Source: Bacillota bacterium | GTDB lineage: Bacteria > Bacillota > Clostridia > Christensenellales > Christensenellaceae | DNA length: 59,728 nt | Direction: 5' to 3' | Assembly (NCBI GenBank): GCA_023408315.1 | Contig: JAEYKI010000011.1 | Span: 1-59,728 of the forward strand | Shown: piece by piece, positions 43,321 to 51,189 of the stretch | Layout: every line of letters starts with the position of its first letter | Numbering within the stretch: position 1 is the first letter of the stretch | Position numbers and translations under genes: made by a program | The notes under the pieces: model-generated | Database searches by the model: none | What the model was told of the DNA's origin: nothing | Seen by the model: only the letters and a program-made list of their open reading frames with translations

Positions 43321-43393
43321 TTGACATATGATTTTGGCTGGCATATAATACAACCAATAGAAATATTATAAAACATATATGAAAAGTATACAA
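43321..43393 (+). promoter_or_regulatory. Promoter and box C (metY/importer/NifDK-2 operon)
   Basis: TTGACA (43321-43326), 17-bp spacer, TATAAT (43344-43349). The box ACATATATG-AAA-AGTATACAA is at 43373-43393, about 12 bp further from the -10 than in A and B, roughly one helical turn. It drives the rightward operon from metY to the CBS-type synthase. Confidence 0.83.
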
Positions 43394-43398
43394 TGAGT

Positions 43399-43455
43399 TG
43401 ACCGGAAAACCGGAGACCATCCTTTCCAGAAGCGGGAGGAATGGTCTTTTTTATT
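43399..43455 (+). promoter_or_regulatory. Leader hairpin + terminator, copy C (before metY)
   Basis: TGA-CCGG-AAAA-CCGG, then a terminator with arms AGACCAT and ATGGTCT and an inner TCC/GGA extension, and TTTTTTATT after. It follows box C directly. Transcription beyond it into the sulfur operon needs read-through, so this is an attenuation point. Confidence 0.82.
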
Positions 43456-43472
43456 AACCAAACGGAGGGGGC

Positions 43473-43625
43473 ATGGCAAATGCATCTGATGATAAAGGAA
43501 AGAAGCGCAAAGGGAGTGTGTACGCACCAAAGCAGGCGGAGCTAGCCGGGCGACGCTCAATATGTGCCGTGTATGTATACAACAAAAATGAAATGAGGTT
43601 TGGATATGCCAGAGGAAAATTATAG
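43473..43625 (+). CDS. Possible 50-residue leader ORF overlapping metY start
   Basis: ATG 43473 follows ACGGAGGGGG at a good distance. The frame (MANASDDKGKKRKGSVY...) is Lys/Arg-rich and ends at 43625, 20 bases inside metY in another frame. It may couple translation to metY or be chance. No family is recognised. Confidence 0.3.
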   Translation: MANASDDKGKKRKGSVYAPKQAELAGRRSICAVYVYNKNEMRFGYARGKL

Positions 43626-44904
43626 ATTTGATACGCAGAAAGTGCGGGCGGGGTATGAGCCGGCGGAGCACAACTTCTCGGTGCAGGTACCCATCTATCA
43701 GACCGTTTCCTATAACTTCAAAGATACGGAACATGCCGTGCGCCTGTTCTCTTTTACGGAAGCGGGCTGGCTGTATACCCGGGTGAACAACCCGACCGTA
43801 GACGCGCTGGAACGCAGGGTGGCCGCGCTGGACGGCGGAGTTGCCGCTGTCGCGACTGCCAGCGGCATGGCGGCGATCACATACGCGCTTTTGAATCTGA
43901 CAGAGGGTGGCGGCAGGATCATTGCAAGCCCCTACCTGTACGGCGGCAGCGCGGACAGCTTCAAAAAGATTTATCCTAACCTTGGCATCAAAATTGACCT
44001 TTCCAGGAACATAGAAGACCCTGAAAAGCTGGACCGCGAGATCACACCGGATGCCAAGGGCGTTTTTATCGAGTCCATCAGCAACCCCAACGGCGTGGTT
44101 CTGGATATTGAAGCGCTGGCCAAGGTTGCGCACAAGCACGGGATTCCTCTGGTGGTAGACAATACCTTTGCAACGCCCTATCTGTTCAACCCCATCCAAT
44201 ACGGCGCGGACGTGGTGATCTATTCCGCCACCAAGGCCCTGAACGGCCACGGCAACGTGATTGCCGGGCTGGTGGTGGAAAGCGGCAAGTTCCCGTATAA
44301 CAACGGCAATTTTCCTCGGTTTACGGAGAAGCACTATACCCTGCGGGACGGCGGAGGCAGCGAGCGCAGCTTTTATGAAGTATTCCCGGAAGCGCCCTTT
44401 ACGGCGCGCATCCGCCTGAATTACCTCAACTACCTGGGCGCTGCCATCAGCCCGTTCGACGCGTACCTGGTGTTGCTGGGGATTGAGACGCTCTCCGAGC
44501 GAGTCCAGAAGCAGGTTGCGAGCGCGGAAAAGATCATCCGCTATCTGGAGGGCCAAAAACGCGTCGCCTGGGTGAAGCATCCGCACGCAAAGGGCAGCCC
44601 GTACAAAAAGCTGGCGGATAAATACCTGCCGCGGGGCGCAGGCGCCATATTCTCTTTTGGGTTCAAGGGGACGGTGGAGGAGAGCGAGAAGTTCATCAAC
44701 GCCACAAAGCTGTTCAGCTATCACGTAAATGTGGGGGACGCTAGGTCGCTGATAGTAAACTCACCCAAAACAACGCACAGTGAACTGACGCCGGATGAAA
44801 AGGATTTTGCGCAGATCACAGAGGACACCATCCGCCTGTCCATTGGGCTGGAGGACGCGGACGATCTGGTTGCGGACCTGGAACAGGCGTTCATCCAAGT
44901 GTAA
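43606..44904 (+). CDS. metY: O-acetylhomoserine sulfhydrylase (MetY type)
   Basis: 432 residues from ATG 43606 (GAGG upstream; TTG 43600 is an alternative). Fold type I PLP enzyme of the Cys/Met metabolism family: SGMAAITYALLNL, VVDNTFATPYLFNP, PLP Lys K210 in YSATKALNGHGN, and the length of ~430 typical of MetY. It replaces the acetyl group of O-acetylhomoserine with sulfide (giving homocysteine) or methanethiol (giving methionine). In the Mar pathway this is the step that fixes the methanethiol released by the reductase. First full gene after promoter C. Confidence 0.92.
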   Translation: MPEENYRFDTQKVRAGYEPAEHNFSVQVPIYQTVSYNFKDTEHAVRLFSFTEAGWLYTRVNNPTVDALERRVAALDGGVAAVATASGMAAITYALLNLTEGGGRIIASPYLYGGSADSFKKIYPNLGIKIDLSRNIEDPEKLDREITPDAKGVFIESISNPNGVVLDIEALAKVAHKHGIPLVVDNTFATPYLFNPIQYGADVVIYSATKALNGHGNVIAGLVVESGKFPYNNGNFPRFTEKHYTLRDGGGSERSFYEVFPEAPFTARIRLNYLNYLGAAISPFDAYLVLLGIETLSERVQKQVASAEKIIRYLEGQKRVAWVKHPHAKGSPYKKLADKYLPRGAGAIFSFGFKGTVEESEKFINATKLFSYHVNVGDARSLIVNSPKTTHSELTPDEKDFAQITEDTIRLSIGLEDADDLVADLEQAFIQV

Positions 44905-44946
44905 AACCGGCTTTTGCCGGAGTTATTAAAAAACCAGGAGGATATC

Positions 44947-46035
44947 ATGAAAAAAAGGTTTGTAATCATTTCTTTGCTGCTGGCGATCATACTGATTGCA
45001 GTTACCGGATGCTCGGCCGCCACGCCGGCTGCCAGCTCTGCCGCAGCTTCGCCCGCGGCGCCTGCAAGCTCCGCGGCGTCTTCCGCGGCTCCCGCAAGCT
45101 CTGCTGCGGCATCCGCAGGCGAGGCCTCTTACAAGTTTGGCAAGGTGCAGATCCAGGCCCTGAGCGGGGCTACCTGCGGCGCGCCTGCGTACATTGCGTT
45201 TGAAAAAGGGTTCTTCAAAGAAGAAGGCCTGGACGTTGAGCTGGTAAGCGGCACGTTTGAGACCCAAAAAGCAGGGCTCTCCAGCGGCAACTTCCCGGTG
45301 GCAAACGGAGATTTCCAGTTCTTCCCGTCCGTTCAGCAGGGCCTTAAGCTCAGAGTCGTCGGCGGGCTGCACATCGGCTGCATCAAGATCGTTGTACCGC
45401 CGAACTCCACCATCAAGTCGGCTGCCGACCTGAAGGGCAAGAAAGTCGGCATCGACGAGCCGGGCGGCACGCCGCAGGCTGTTACAAGCGTGCTGCTGGC
45501 CAACAACGGCATCGACCCGCAGACGGGCGTGCAGTGGCTCACCTATCCTTTAGACCAGCTGACCACAGCTGTTGACAAGGGCGAAGTGGACGCTTTTGCC
45601 GCCTGGGATCCGTTTGGCACGCTGGCTGTTCGCGACAAAGGATACAAGGAGATATTTGACCTGGCGACCGATCCGCTGTTTGCAGGCAGGCCCTGCTGCT
45701 TCCTGTACGCTTCCCAGAAACAGATAGACGAAAATCCTGAAAAGGTTGCCGCTATCGTTCGGGCGTACCAGAAAGCGGACGCCTGGATCAAGGCGAATCC
45801 GGAGGATGCTGCCAAACTGATTATTGACAAGAAATACGTTTCCACAACGGACGTAGCGCTGGTAACAGAATTGCTGAAAAACTACGGGTTTGATTTCCTG
45901 GCAGAGGGAGCAAAAGACCAGGTGGAGTATTTCGCAGACCAGCTCAAGAAGACGGGATTCCTGACAGCGGATACCGACGCGAAGAAGTTTGCAAGCGACC
46001 TCTACTATGACGCCCTGGGCGCAGTGAAAAAGTAA
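44947..46035 (+). CDS. SsuA/TauA-like ABC substrate-binding lipoprotein
   Basis: 362 residues from ATG 44947 behind CCAGGAGGA; upstream frame extension to 44914 has no ribosome site. Lipobox AVTGC and a long Ala/Ser linker, then the NMT1/SsuA-type fold: ATCGAPAYIAFEKGFFKEEGLDVELV, DLKGKKVGIDEPGGTPQ, VDAFAAWDPFG. This family binds sulfonates, taurine, nitrate or thiamine precursors. The adjacent metY and nitrogenase-like genes favour an organosulfur ligand. A CCGGC-TTTT-GCCGG hairpin lies just before the gene. Confidence 0.9.
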   Translation: MKKRFVIISLLLAIILIAVTGCSAATPAASSAAASPAAPASSAASSAAPASSAAASAGEASYKFGKVQIQALSGATCGAPAYIAFEKGFFKEEGLDVELVSGTFETQKAGLSSGNFPVANGDFQFFPSVQQGLKLRVVGGLHIGCIKIVVPPNSTIKSAADLKGKKVGIDEPGGTPQAVTSVLLANNGIDPQTGVQWLTYPLDQLTTAVDKGEVDAFAAWDPFGTLAVRDKGYKEIFDLATDPLFAGRPCCFLYASQKQIDENPEKVAAIVRAYQKADAWIKANPEDAAKLIIDKKYVSTTDVALVTELLKNYGFDFLAEGAKDQVEYFADQLKKTGFLTADTDAKKFASDLYYDALGAVKK

Positions 46036-46050
46036 AAGCATTCCTTTCCT

Positions 46051-46080
46051 GTGCGGGGCTCCCATCCGGGAGCTCCGCAT
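46051..46080 (+). promoter_or_regulatory. Intercistronic hairpin after the binding-protein gene
   Basis: GCGGGGCTCCC and GGGAGCTCCGC pair around an ATCC loop at 46053-46078. No T-run follows. It probably stabilises the binding-protein mRNA or attenuates read-through to the permease gene. Confidence 0.6.
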
Positions 46081-46113
46081 ACATAAAATTTTGAGTGATA
46101 GGGAAGTGATATT

Positions 46114-47145
46114 TTGAGCACCAATATTGCCATAGATTTAGAAAATTCTCCGGGGTTTTCAGAGCAGGTGACCGCTGATGCGGAGAAGCACCGTGCGGCC
46201 AGGATACCCAAATTGGGCCTGTGGCCTATTCTGAACATAGCAGCGTACGGCTTTGCGCTCATAACAAACGCTCTGCTGCCTAATATACTCAATGTGGAAC
46301 CTACGGCCTATCAGGTGGCGCTGATAGCCTTTATTGTATTTTTTGGGGTGCGGTACATTGTTTCGCTGTTTAACGATAATCTGCGGGAAAAAGTATTCTA
46401 CAAGGCTAAATTTTTTTTTGCGGTCGGGATATTTTTGCTGGTATGGGACTTTCTGTCCACCAAGGCGGGCGTTCTGCCCATGCCGTTTTTCCCGGGCCCG
46501 GCGCAGATTGCGCAGTCAACCGTCGCGGACGCGGGCCTACTGCTGCAAAGCACTCTGTATTCTCTCAGGCTTTTTTTGCTGGGGTTTGTAAGCGGCGTGG
46601 CTTTGGGCATTGCCACGGGCGTTTTGATGGGATGGTACCGCCAGTGGGAGTACTGGCTGTTCCCTATTGTAAAAGTGGTGGGCATTATTCCAGCGGTCGC
46701 ATGGATTCCCATCGCGATGGCGATCTTCCCGGACAGCCTGGGAGCGGGCACCTTCCTGATCCTGATCAGCGTATGGTTCCCGGTGGCGTTTATGACCAGC
46801 AACGGGATTGTGAACATCAACAAATCCTATTTTGAAGCGGCAAGAACCCTGGGCGCAAAGGAATGGTTTTTGGTATACAGGATTGCCATACCGGGCGCGG
46901 CTCCGCATATCTTTACAGGCATATCCACCGGCTCCGCGCTGGCGTTCGTTACGCTGGTGGTTTCCGAGATGGTGGGCGCAAAGGCGGGCCTGGGCTGGTA
47001 TATCAATTGGGCGAAAGGCTGGTCCATCTATTCCAAGGTGTACGCGGCGATCGTGATTATGGCGGTCATCTTCACCATTATTTTGGGGATCATCGGACTG
47101 ATCAAGAGCAGGGTGCTTAAGTGGCAGAAAGGGCTGGTAAAATGA
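46114..47145 (+). CDS. SsuC/TauC-like ABC permease
   Basis: 343 residues from TTG 46114 (GGGAAGTGA upstream). Longer than usual SsuC (~260) owing to an N-terminal extension of about 80 residues with extra helices (LNIAAYGFALITNALLP). The permease core has EAARTLGAKEWFLVYRIAIPGAAPHIFTGI, the EAA loop. It pairs with the binding protein upstream and the ATPase downstream, with which its stop overlaps by 4 bp (ATGA). Confidence 0.92.
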   Translation: MSTNIAIDLENSPGFSEQVTADAEKHRAARIPKLGLWPILNIAAYGFALITNALLPNILNVEPTAYQVALIAFIVFFGVRYIVSLFNDNLREKVFYKAKFFFAVGIFLLVWDFLSTKAGVLPMPFFPGPAQIAQSTVADAGLLLQSTLYSLRLFLLGFVSGVALGIATGVLMGWYRQWEYWLFPIVKVVGIIPAVAWIPIAMAIFPDSLGAGTFLILISVWFPVAFMTSNGIVNINKSYFEAARTLGAKEWFLVYRIAIPGAAPHIFTGISTGSALAFVTLVVSEMVGAKAGLGWYINWAKGWSIYSKVYAAIVIMAVIFTIILGIIGLIKSRVLKWQKGLVK

Positions 47146-47945
47146 ACGCCATACGCAAAGAAACTGAGGGGCCGGTCATCCGTATCAACGGAGTGCAGCG
47201 CGCCTATGAGGACGCGAACGGGGAAAAACTGGAGGTTTTAAAGGGCCTTTTACTGGATATCCGCAAGGGGGAGTTCATCAGTCTGATAGGGCCTTCCGGG
47301 TGCGGTAAAACAACGCTGCTGCGCCTGATTGCGGGGCTGGACCATCCGCAGGGCGGGGAGCTGTTTTTAAACGGGGAAAAGATTCAGGGCACGGATTACC
47401 ACAGGGGATATGTGTTCCAGCAGTCCAACCTGTTTCCTTGGGAAACGATCGAGGGCAACATATCCGCGGGACTGCGGGCGCGCGGCGTGTACAATAAAAA
47501 CAAGGGGGCGGTTACGGAGTACATCCGGCTTACAGGCCTGGACGGCTTTGAGAAAGCCTATCCGCACCAGGTTTCTGGCGGCATGGCGCAGCGGGCTTCG
47601 CTGGCGAGGGCGCTGATTAACGAGCCCACGGTGCTGCTTCTGGATGAACCGCTGGGCGCTCTGGACGCATTTACGCGCATGGACCTGCAGGACAAAATAC
47701 TGGACCTGTGGCAGCAGCGGCGAACCACCATGGTGCTGGTGACGCACGATGTGGACGAAGCGGTTTATTTGAGCGACCGGATCGTGATTATGTCCCCCCG
47801 GCCCGGAAAAATTGAGGAAGTACTGGCCGTGGAAATGGGGCGGCCAAGGCAGCGCAATTCGCCGGACTTTATACAGCTCCGGAATGCGATACTGGAAAAG
47901 CTGCACCTGTCCGGCAAGCGGAGGGACCCGGAATTCTTCCTGTAG
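47142..47945 (+). CDS. SsuB/TauB-like ABC ATPase
   Basis: 267 residues; the ATG at 47142 overlaps the permease stop (the frame opens at 47121 without a ribosome site). Walker A GPSGCGKTT, Q-loop FQQSNLFPWETIEGNI, signature VSGGMAQR, Walker B VLLLDEPLGALDAFTR, switch His THDVDEAVYLSDRI. It drives import by the SsuC-like permease, presumably of a sulfonate or another organosulfur compound. Confidence 0.94.
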   Translation: MNAIRKETEGPVIRINGVQRAYEDANGEKLEVLKGLLLDIRKGEFISLIGPSGCGKTTLLRLIAGLDHPQGGELFLNGEKIQGTDYHRGYVFQQSNLFPWETIEGNISAGLRARGVYNKNKGAVTEYIRLTGLDGFEKAYPHQVSGGMAQRASLARALINEPTVLLLDEPLGALDAFTRMDLQDKILDLWQQRRTTMVLVTHDVDEAVYLSDRIVIMSPRPGKIEEVLAVEMGRPRQRNSPDFIQLRNAILEKLHLSGKRRDPEFFL

Positions 47946-48053
47946 GGGATAGGGCATTGGCAAGAAAGGTTATGGCTCCGGAGGCTCATTTGCGCTCTGG
48001 AGCTCTGGAGCTTACGCCGGCAAACGGCAAAAATCAGGAAAGGCATTTGAAAT

Positions 48054-49535
48054 ATGAAGACGATCAATATCAAATCTTCACAGGTAGAGATCAGGGAGGT
48101 ACGCCTGGGATCCATTACCGGGTTCCAGGGAACGGCGGGGGAACTGGTGCGCTGCGCGCACGCGGGAAAACTGCAGGACAGCGTGCGCAGTTTCAGCCAG
48201 TGCATGGGCTGCAGTTCCGGGAACGCGTTCTGCCAGCTTTGCATGATACAGGACGCGGTGGTGGTGAACCACGCGCCCATCGGCTGCCTGGGTGATGCGT
48301 TTACGTTCAATTTTGTGTACCGCGTGGGCCAGATGGAACGCGGGCTTCCCGCCGCCATGGGCAGGTATTTCAGCACCAACATCACAGAGAAAGATACCAT
48401 ATTCGGCGCTGCGGAGAAACTGGAGCAGACGGTGCGGGAGGTGTACGAAAAATACAGGCCCAACGCCGTTTTTATAACAACGTCCTGCGCTTCCGGCATC
48501 ATTGGAGACGATGTGGACAGCACGGCGGATACGCTGACAGAGGAACTGGGTATACCCGTTGTGAGCTGCCACTGCGAGGGGTTCCGGTCCAGGATATGGA
48601 CCACGGGGTTTGACTCCGCGTACCATTCCATTGTGCGCAGGATTGTAAAGCCGCCCAAAGAAAAAACGAACAAGGTGAACGTCATCAACTTCTGGGGCAG
48701 CCATATATTCGACGGTTTCCTGGGCCGCCTGGGCTACGAGCCCCGGTATATCGTGCCCTTTACAACGGTCGCAGAGCTGGAGGAGATCGGGGACGCAGCC
48801 GCCACAATCCAGATCTGCACAACTCTGGGCACCTACCTGGGCGCGGCGCTGGAGCAGATATACGGGGTGCCGGAGATCAAATCCCCGCCGGCGTACGGCG
48901 TCGCGGGTACGGACATCTGGATGCGGGAGATAGGCCGCGTGCTGCACCGGGAAGAAGAGGTTGAAAAAATCATTGCAGAGGAGCACGAGCGGATTCTGCC
49001 GGAGATTGAAAAATACAGGGAGCAGCTGAAGGGCAAAACGGCGTATATCACGGCCGGGGCTGCCCATGGGCATGCGCTCATAGCCCTGCTGCGCGAGCTT
49101 GGCATGGAAGTGCAGGGCGCGGCGATCTTCCACCACGACCCGATCTACGATAACGGAGATCAGACGTCCGACGCGCTCGCGCATACGGTCGCGACCTATG
49201 GGGACGTTCCCAACTACAATGTGTGCAACAAGCAGGCGTACGAGCTTGCCAATATATTAAACCGCGTGCGGCCCGATGTGATGATCGCGCGGCACGGCGG
49301 CATGACGGTGTGGGGCGCAAAGCTGGGGATACCCTCCCTGCTGATTGGCGACGAGCAGTTCGGGTTTGGCTACCAGGGCGTCGTGAATTACGCAAAGCGG
49401 CTGATTGAGACAATAGACAATGTGGAGTTTGTCACCAACCTGGCAAAACACAGCTCCATGCCCTATACAAAATGGTGGATGGAACAAGACCCGTATACGT
49501 TCTTAGGGGGTTCTGCGAATGTCAGTGCATATTGA
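48054..49535 (+). CDS. NifD-like subunit, pair 2
   Basis: 493 residues behind AGGAAAGG. Cys-rich N-terminal block CMGCSSGNAFCQLC (C50, C53, C60, C63), plus C34, C78 (HAPIGCLGD) and C145 (TTSCASGIIGDD). The cofactor Cys is C255 in TIQICTTLGTY, again exactly 16 residues before GVPE. The block corresponding to NifD His442 reads LLIGDEQFGFGYQG with no His. The N-terminal Cys pattern differs from pair 1, so the two D subunits are not a recent duplication. It probably reduces a different substrate or works under other conditions. Its stop lies inside the next gene (17-bp overlap). Confidence 0.9.
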   Translation: MKTINIKSSQVEIREVRLGSITGFQGTAGELVRCAHAGKLQDSVRSFSQCMGCSSGNAFCQLCMIQDAVVVNHAPIGCLGDAFTFNFVYRVGQMERGLPAAMGRYFSTNITEKDTIFGAAEKLEQTVREVYEKYRPNAVFITTSCASGIIGDDVDSTADTLTEELGIPVVSCHCEGFRSRIWTTGFDSAYHSIVRRIVKPPKEKTNKVNVINFWGSHIFDGFLGRLGYEPRYIVPFTTVAELEEIGDAAATIQICTTLGTYLGAALEQIYGVPEIKSPPAYGVAGTDIWMREIGRVLHREEEVEKIIAEEHERILPEIEKYREQLKGKTAYITAGAAHGHALIALLRELGMEVQGAAIFHHDPIYDNGDQTSDALAHTVATYGDVPNYNVCNKQAYELANILNRVRPDVMIARHGGMTVWGAKLGIPSLLIGDEQFGFGYQGVVNYAKRLIETIDNVEFVTNLAKHSSMPYTKWWMEQDPYTFLGGSANVSAY

Positions 49536-50835
49536 GCAACCAAGGTATTCCTGCGCACTGGGCGCGCAACAGTCTGTGGTCGCAATCCCAAGGGCGGTGC
49601 CCATCCTGCATTCCGGGCCGGGGTGCAGCGTCAAGATCAGCAGCCTGATCGGCCAGGGAGAAGCGTATGCCGGGGGCAGCACCATTCCCTGCACCAATTC
49701 CAGCGAGACCGAGATTGTATACGGTGGAGAGAAGAAACTGAGAAGCGTGATTGAAGGGGCTTTTCAGGTAGTGGACGCGGACCTGTACGTGGTTTTGACC
49801 GGGTGCACCTCCGATATTGTGGGGGACGACGTACAGAGCGTTTGCTCGCAGTATCAGGCGCAGGGGAAGCCCATTGTGGGCATACCCACCGGCGGGTTTA
49901 AAAGCAACAATTATGTGAGCCACAGCGTGGTGGTGAACGCGATCATAGACCAGTATGTTGACAAATACAAGAAACACGCGACTGTGCAAAAAGGGCTGGT
50001 GAACGTATTCGCGACCATTCCGTACCAAGACCCGTACTGGAACGGAAACCTGGAGGAATTGAAACGTATTTTAACGGGGATCGGGCTTACGGTAAACATA
50101 CTGTTCGGCCAGGAGTCCGCCGGGGTAGAGGAGTGGAAAGCCATCCCCAACGCGGAGCTTAACATCCTGGTAAGCGCGTGGGAAGGCCTGCCGATCGTAA
50201 AACACCTTGAGGAGAAATATGGAACGCCCTACCTGCACTTTCCGTATCTGCCGGTGGGCGGGGTGGAAACGACCAACTTTCTGCGGCAGGTGCGGCAGGC
50301 GGGCGGTTTTAATGAGATTGCAACGGAGGCCTTTATAAAAAAAGAGGAGGCCAAGTTTTATTCCCACATAGAGCGGACTGCGGATTTTATGCTGGAATTC
50401 AGGTACGGCATACCCAGGCGGCTCTACAGCATTCTGGACGCTACGTATGCTCTCGGCGTTGCCAAATATCTTTTAAACGAGCTGGGCATCATTCCGGCGG
50501 AGCAGTTTATTATTGACGATACACCGGAGGCGTTCAGGGAAGGTATCCGGGAGCAGTTCCTGCATATTTCGCCACACCGGCAGGCGCATGTGACGTTTGA
50601 ACCAAACGGCGGCGCGGTACACGACGCCATACGTGCAGACGATCACGAGCAGCGTACGCTGATTTTGGGAAGCGCCTGGGACCGCGACCTTGCAAAGGAA
50701 ATCAAGGCGGACCTGCTGATTCTGGGCGTGCCCGTATACCACCGGCTGGTTTTGAACTGCGGGTACGCCGGCTATAACGGCGGCCTTCGCCTGATTGAGG
50801 ATATTTACGACCGCGTACTGGATACGTACCGGTAG
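49519..50835 (+). CDS. NifK-like subunit, pair 2
   Basis: 438 residues, overlapping the NifD-like gene by 17 bp. P-cluster-type Cys C12 (YSCALGA), C36 (SGPGCSVK) and C96 (LTGCTSDIVGDD). C-terminus NCGYAGYNGGLRLIEDIYD. The N-terminal extension of true NifK is absent. All three Cys are retained, so with C78/C145 and the N-terminal Cys of its partner a full P-cluster site is available. This argues for an active reductase rather than a NifEN-type scaffold. Confidence 0.9.
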   Translation: MSVHIEQPRYSCALGAQQSVVAIPRAVPILHSGPGCSVKISSLIGQGEAYAGGSTIPCTNSSETEIVYGGEKKLRSVIEGAFQVVDADLYVVLTGCTSDIVGDDVQSVCSQYQAQGKPIVGIPTGGFKSNNYVSHSVVVNAIIDQYVDKYKKHATVQKGLVNVFATIPYQDPYWNGNLEELKRILTGIGLTVNILFGQESAGVEEWKAIPNAELNILVSAWEGLPIVKHLEEKYGTPYLHFPYLPVGGVETTNFLRQVRQAGGFNEIATEAFIKKEEAKFYSHIERTADFMLEFRYGIPRRLYSILDATYALGVAKYLLNELGIIPAEQFIIDDTPEAFREGIREQFLHISPHRQAHVTFEPNGGAVHDAIRADDHEQRTLILGSAWDRDLAKEIKADLLILGVPVYHRLVLNCGYAGYNGGLRLIEDIYDRVLDTYR

Positions 50836-50844
50836 GAGGCTTTT

Positions 50845-51171
50845 ATGAAGAAAGTGGCTTTTGCTTCCTCTGACGGGGAATTTGTAGACCGGCATTTTGG
50901 GCAGGCAGATACCTTCTTTGTATACGCGCTGGATACAGGCAGCCAGCAACTGCTGGAAAAAAGGGAGGTCCCGGCGATTGCCGGGCATTCGCAGGCGGAG
51001 TTTCAGCGAATATACGAATTGTTTGCGGACTGCGACGCGGTTGTGGCAAACAAAATCGGTTACCCCGCTGCGGCGTACCTGATCGGCAAAGGCGTACGGG
51101 TATTTGAATCGGAATTTGCCGTTGCGGATATTTTAAATAAATTGAAAGAAGAGAATCTTTTATCAGACTGA
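50845..51171 (+). CDS. NifX/NafY-like cofactor-binding protein, copy 1
   Basis: 108 residues in the dinitrogenase iron-molybdenum cofactor family: starts KKVAFASSDGEFVDRHFGQADTFFVY, with the conserved HFG, and has DCDAVVANKIGYPAAAYL later. Members bind iron-sulfur cofactor precursors and carry them from NifB to the apo-enzyme. It follows the NifK-like gene by 9 bp (AGGAGG site). As the NifB-like protein here has no NifX domain, this would be its partner. Confidence 0.88.
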   Translation: MKKVAFASSDGEFVDRHFGQADTFFVYALDTGSQQLLEKREVPAIAGHSQAEFQRIYELFADCDAVVANKIGYPAAAYLIGKGVRVFESEFAVADILNKLKEENLLSD

Positions 51172-51189
51172 CCATTCACGGAGGAGCTT

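Noticed and set aside
48078..49184. Long minus-strand open frames under the NifD-like and NifDK genes
   Set aside because: They are shadows of GC-rich coding sequence; they are low in plausible motifs, and the plus-strand frames have clear family matches.
35619..50835. Protochlorophyllide/chlorophyllide reductase or Ni-sirohydrochlorin reductase (CfbCD)
   Set aside because: There are no tetrapyrrole genes nearby, CfbD has no K-type partner, and both D-like proteins here keep the NifD-type cofactor Cys spacing that dark-operative reductases lack.
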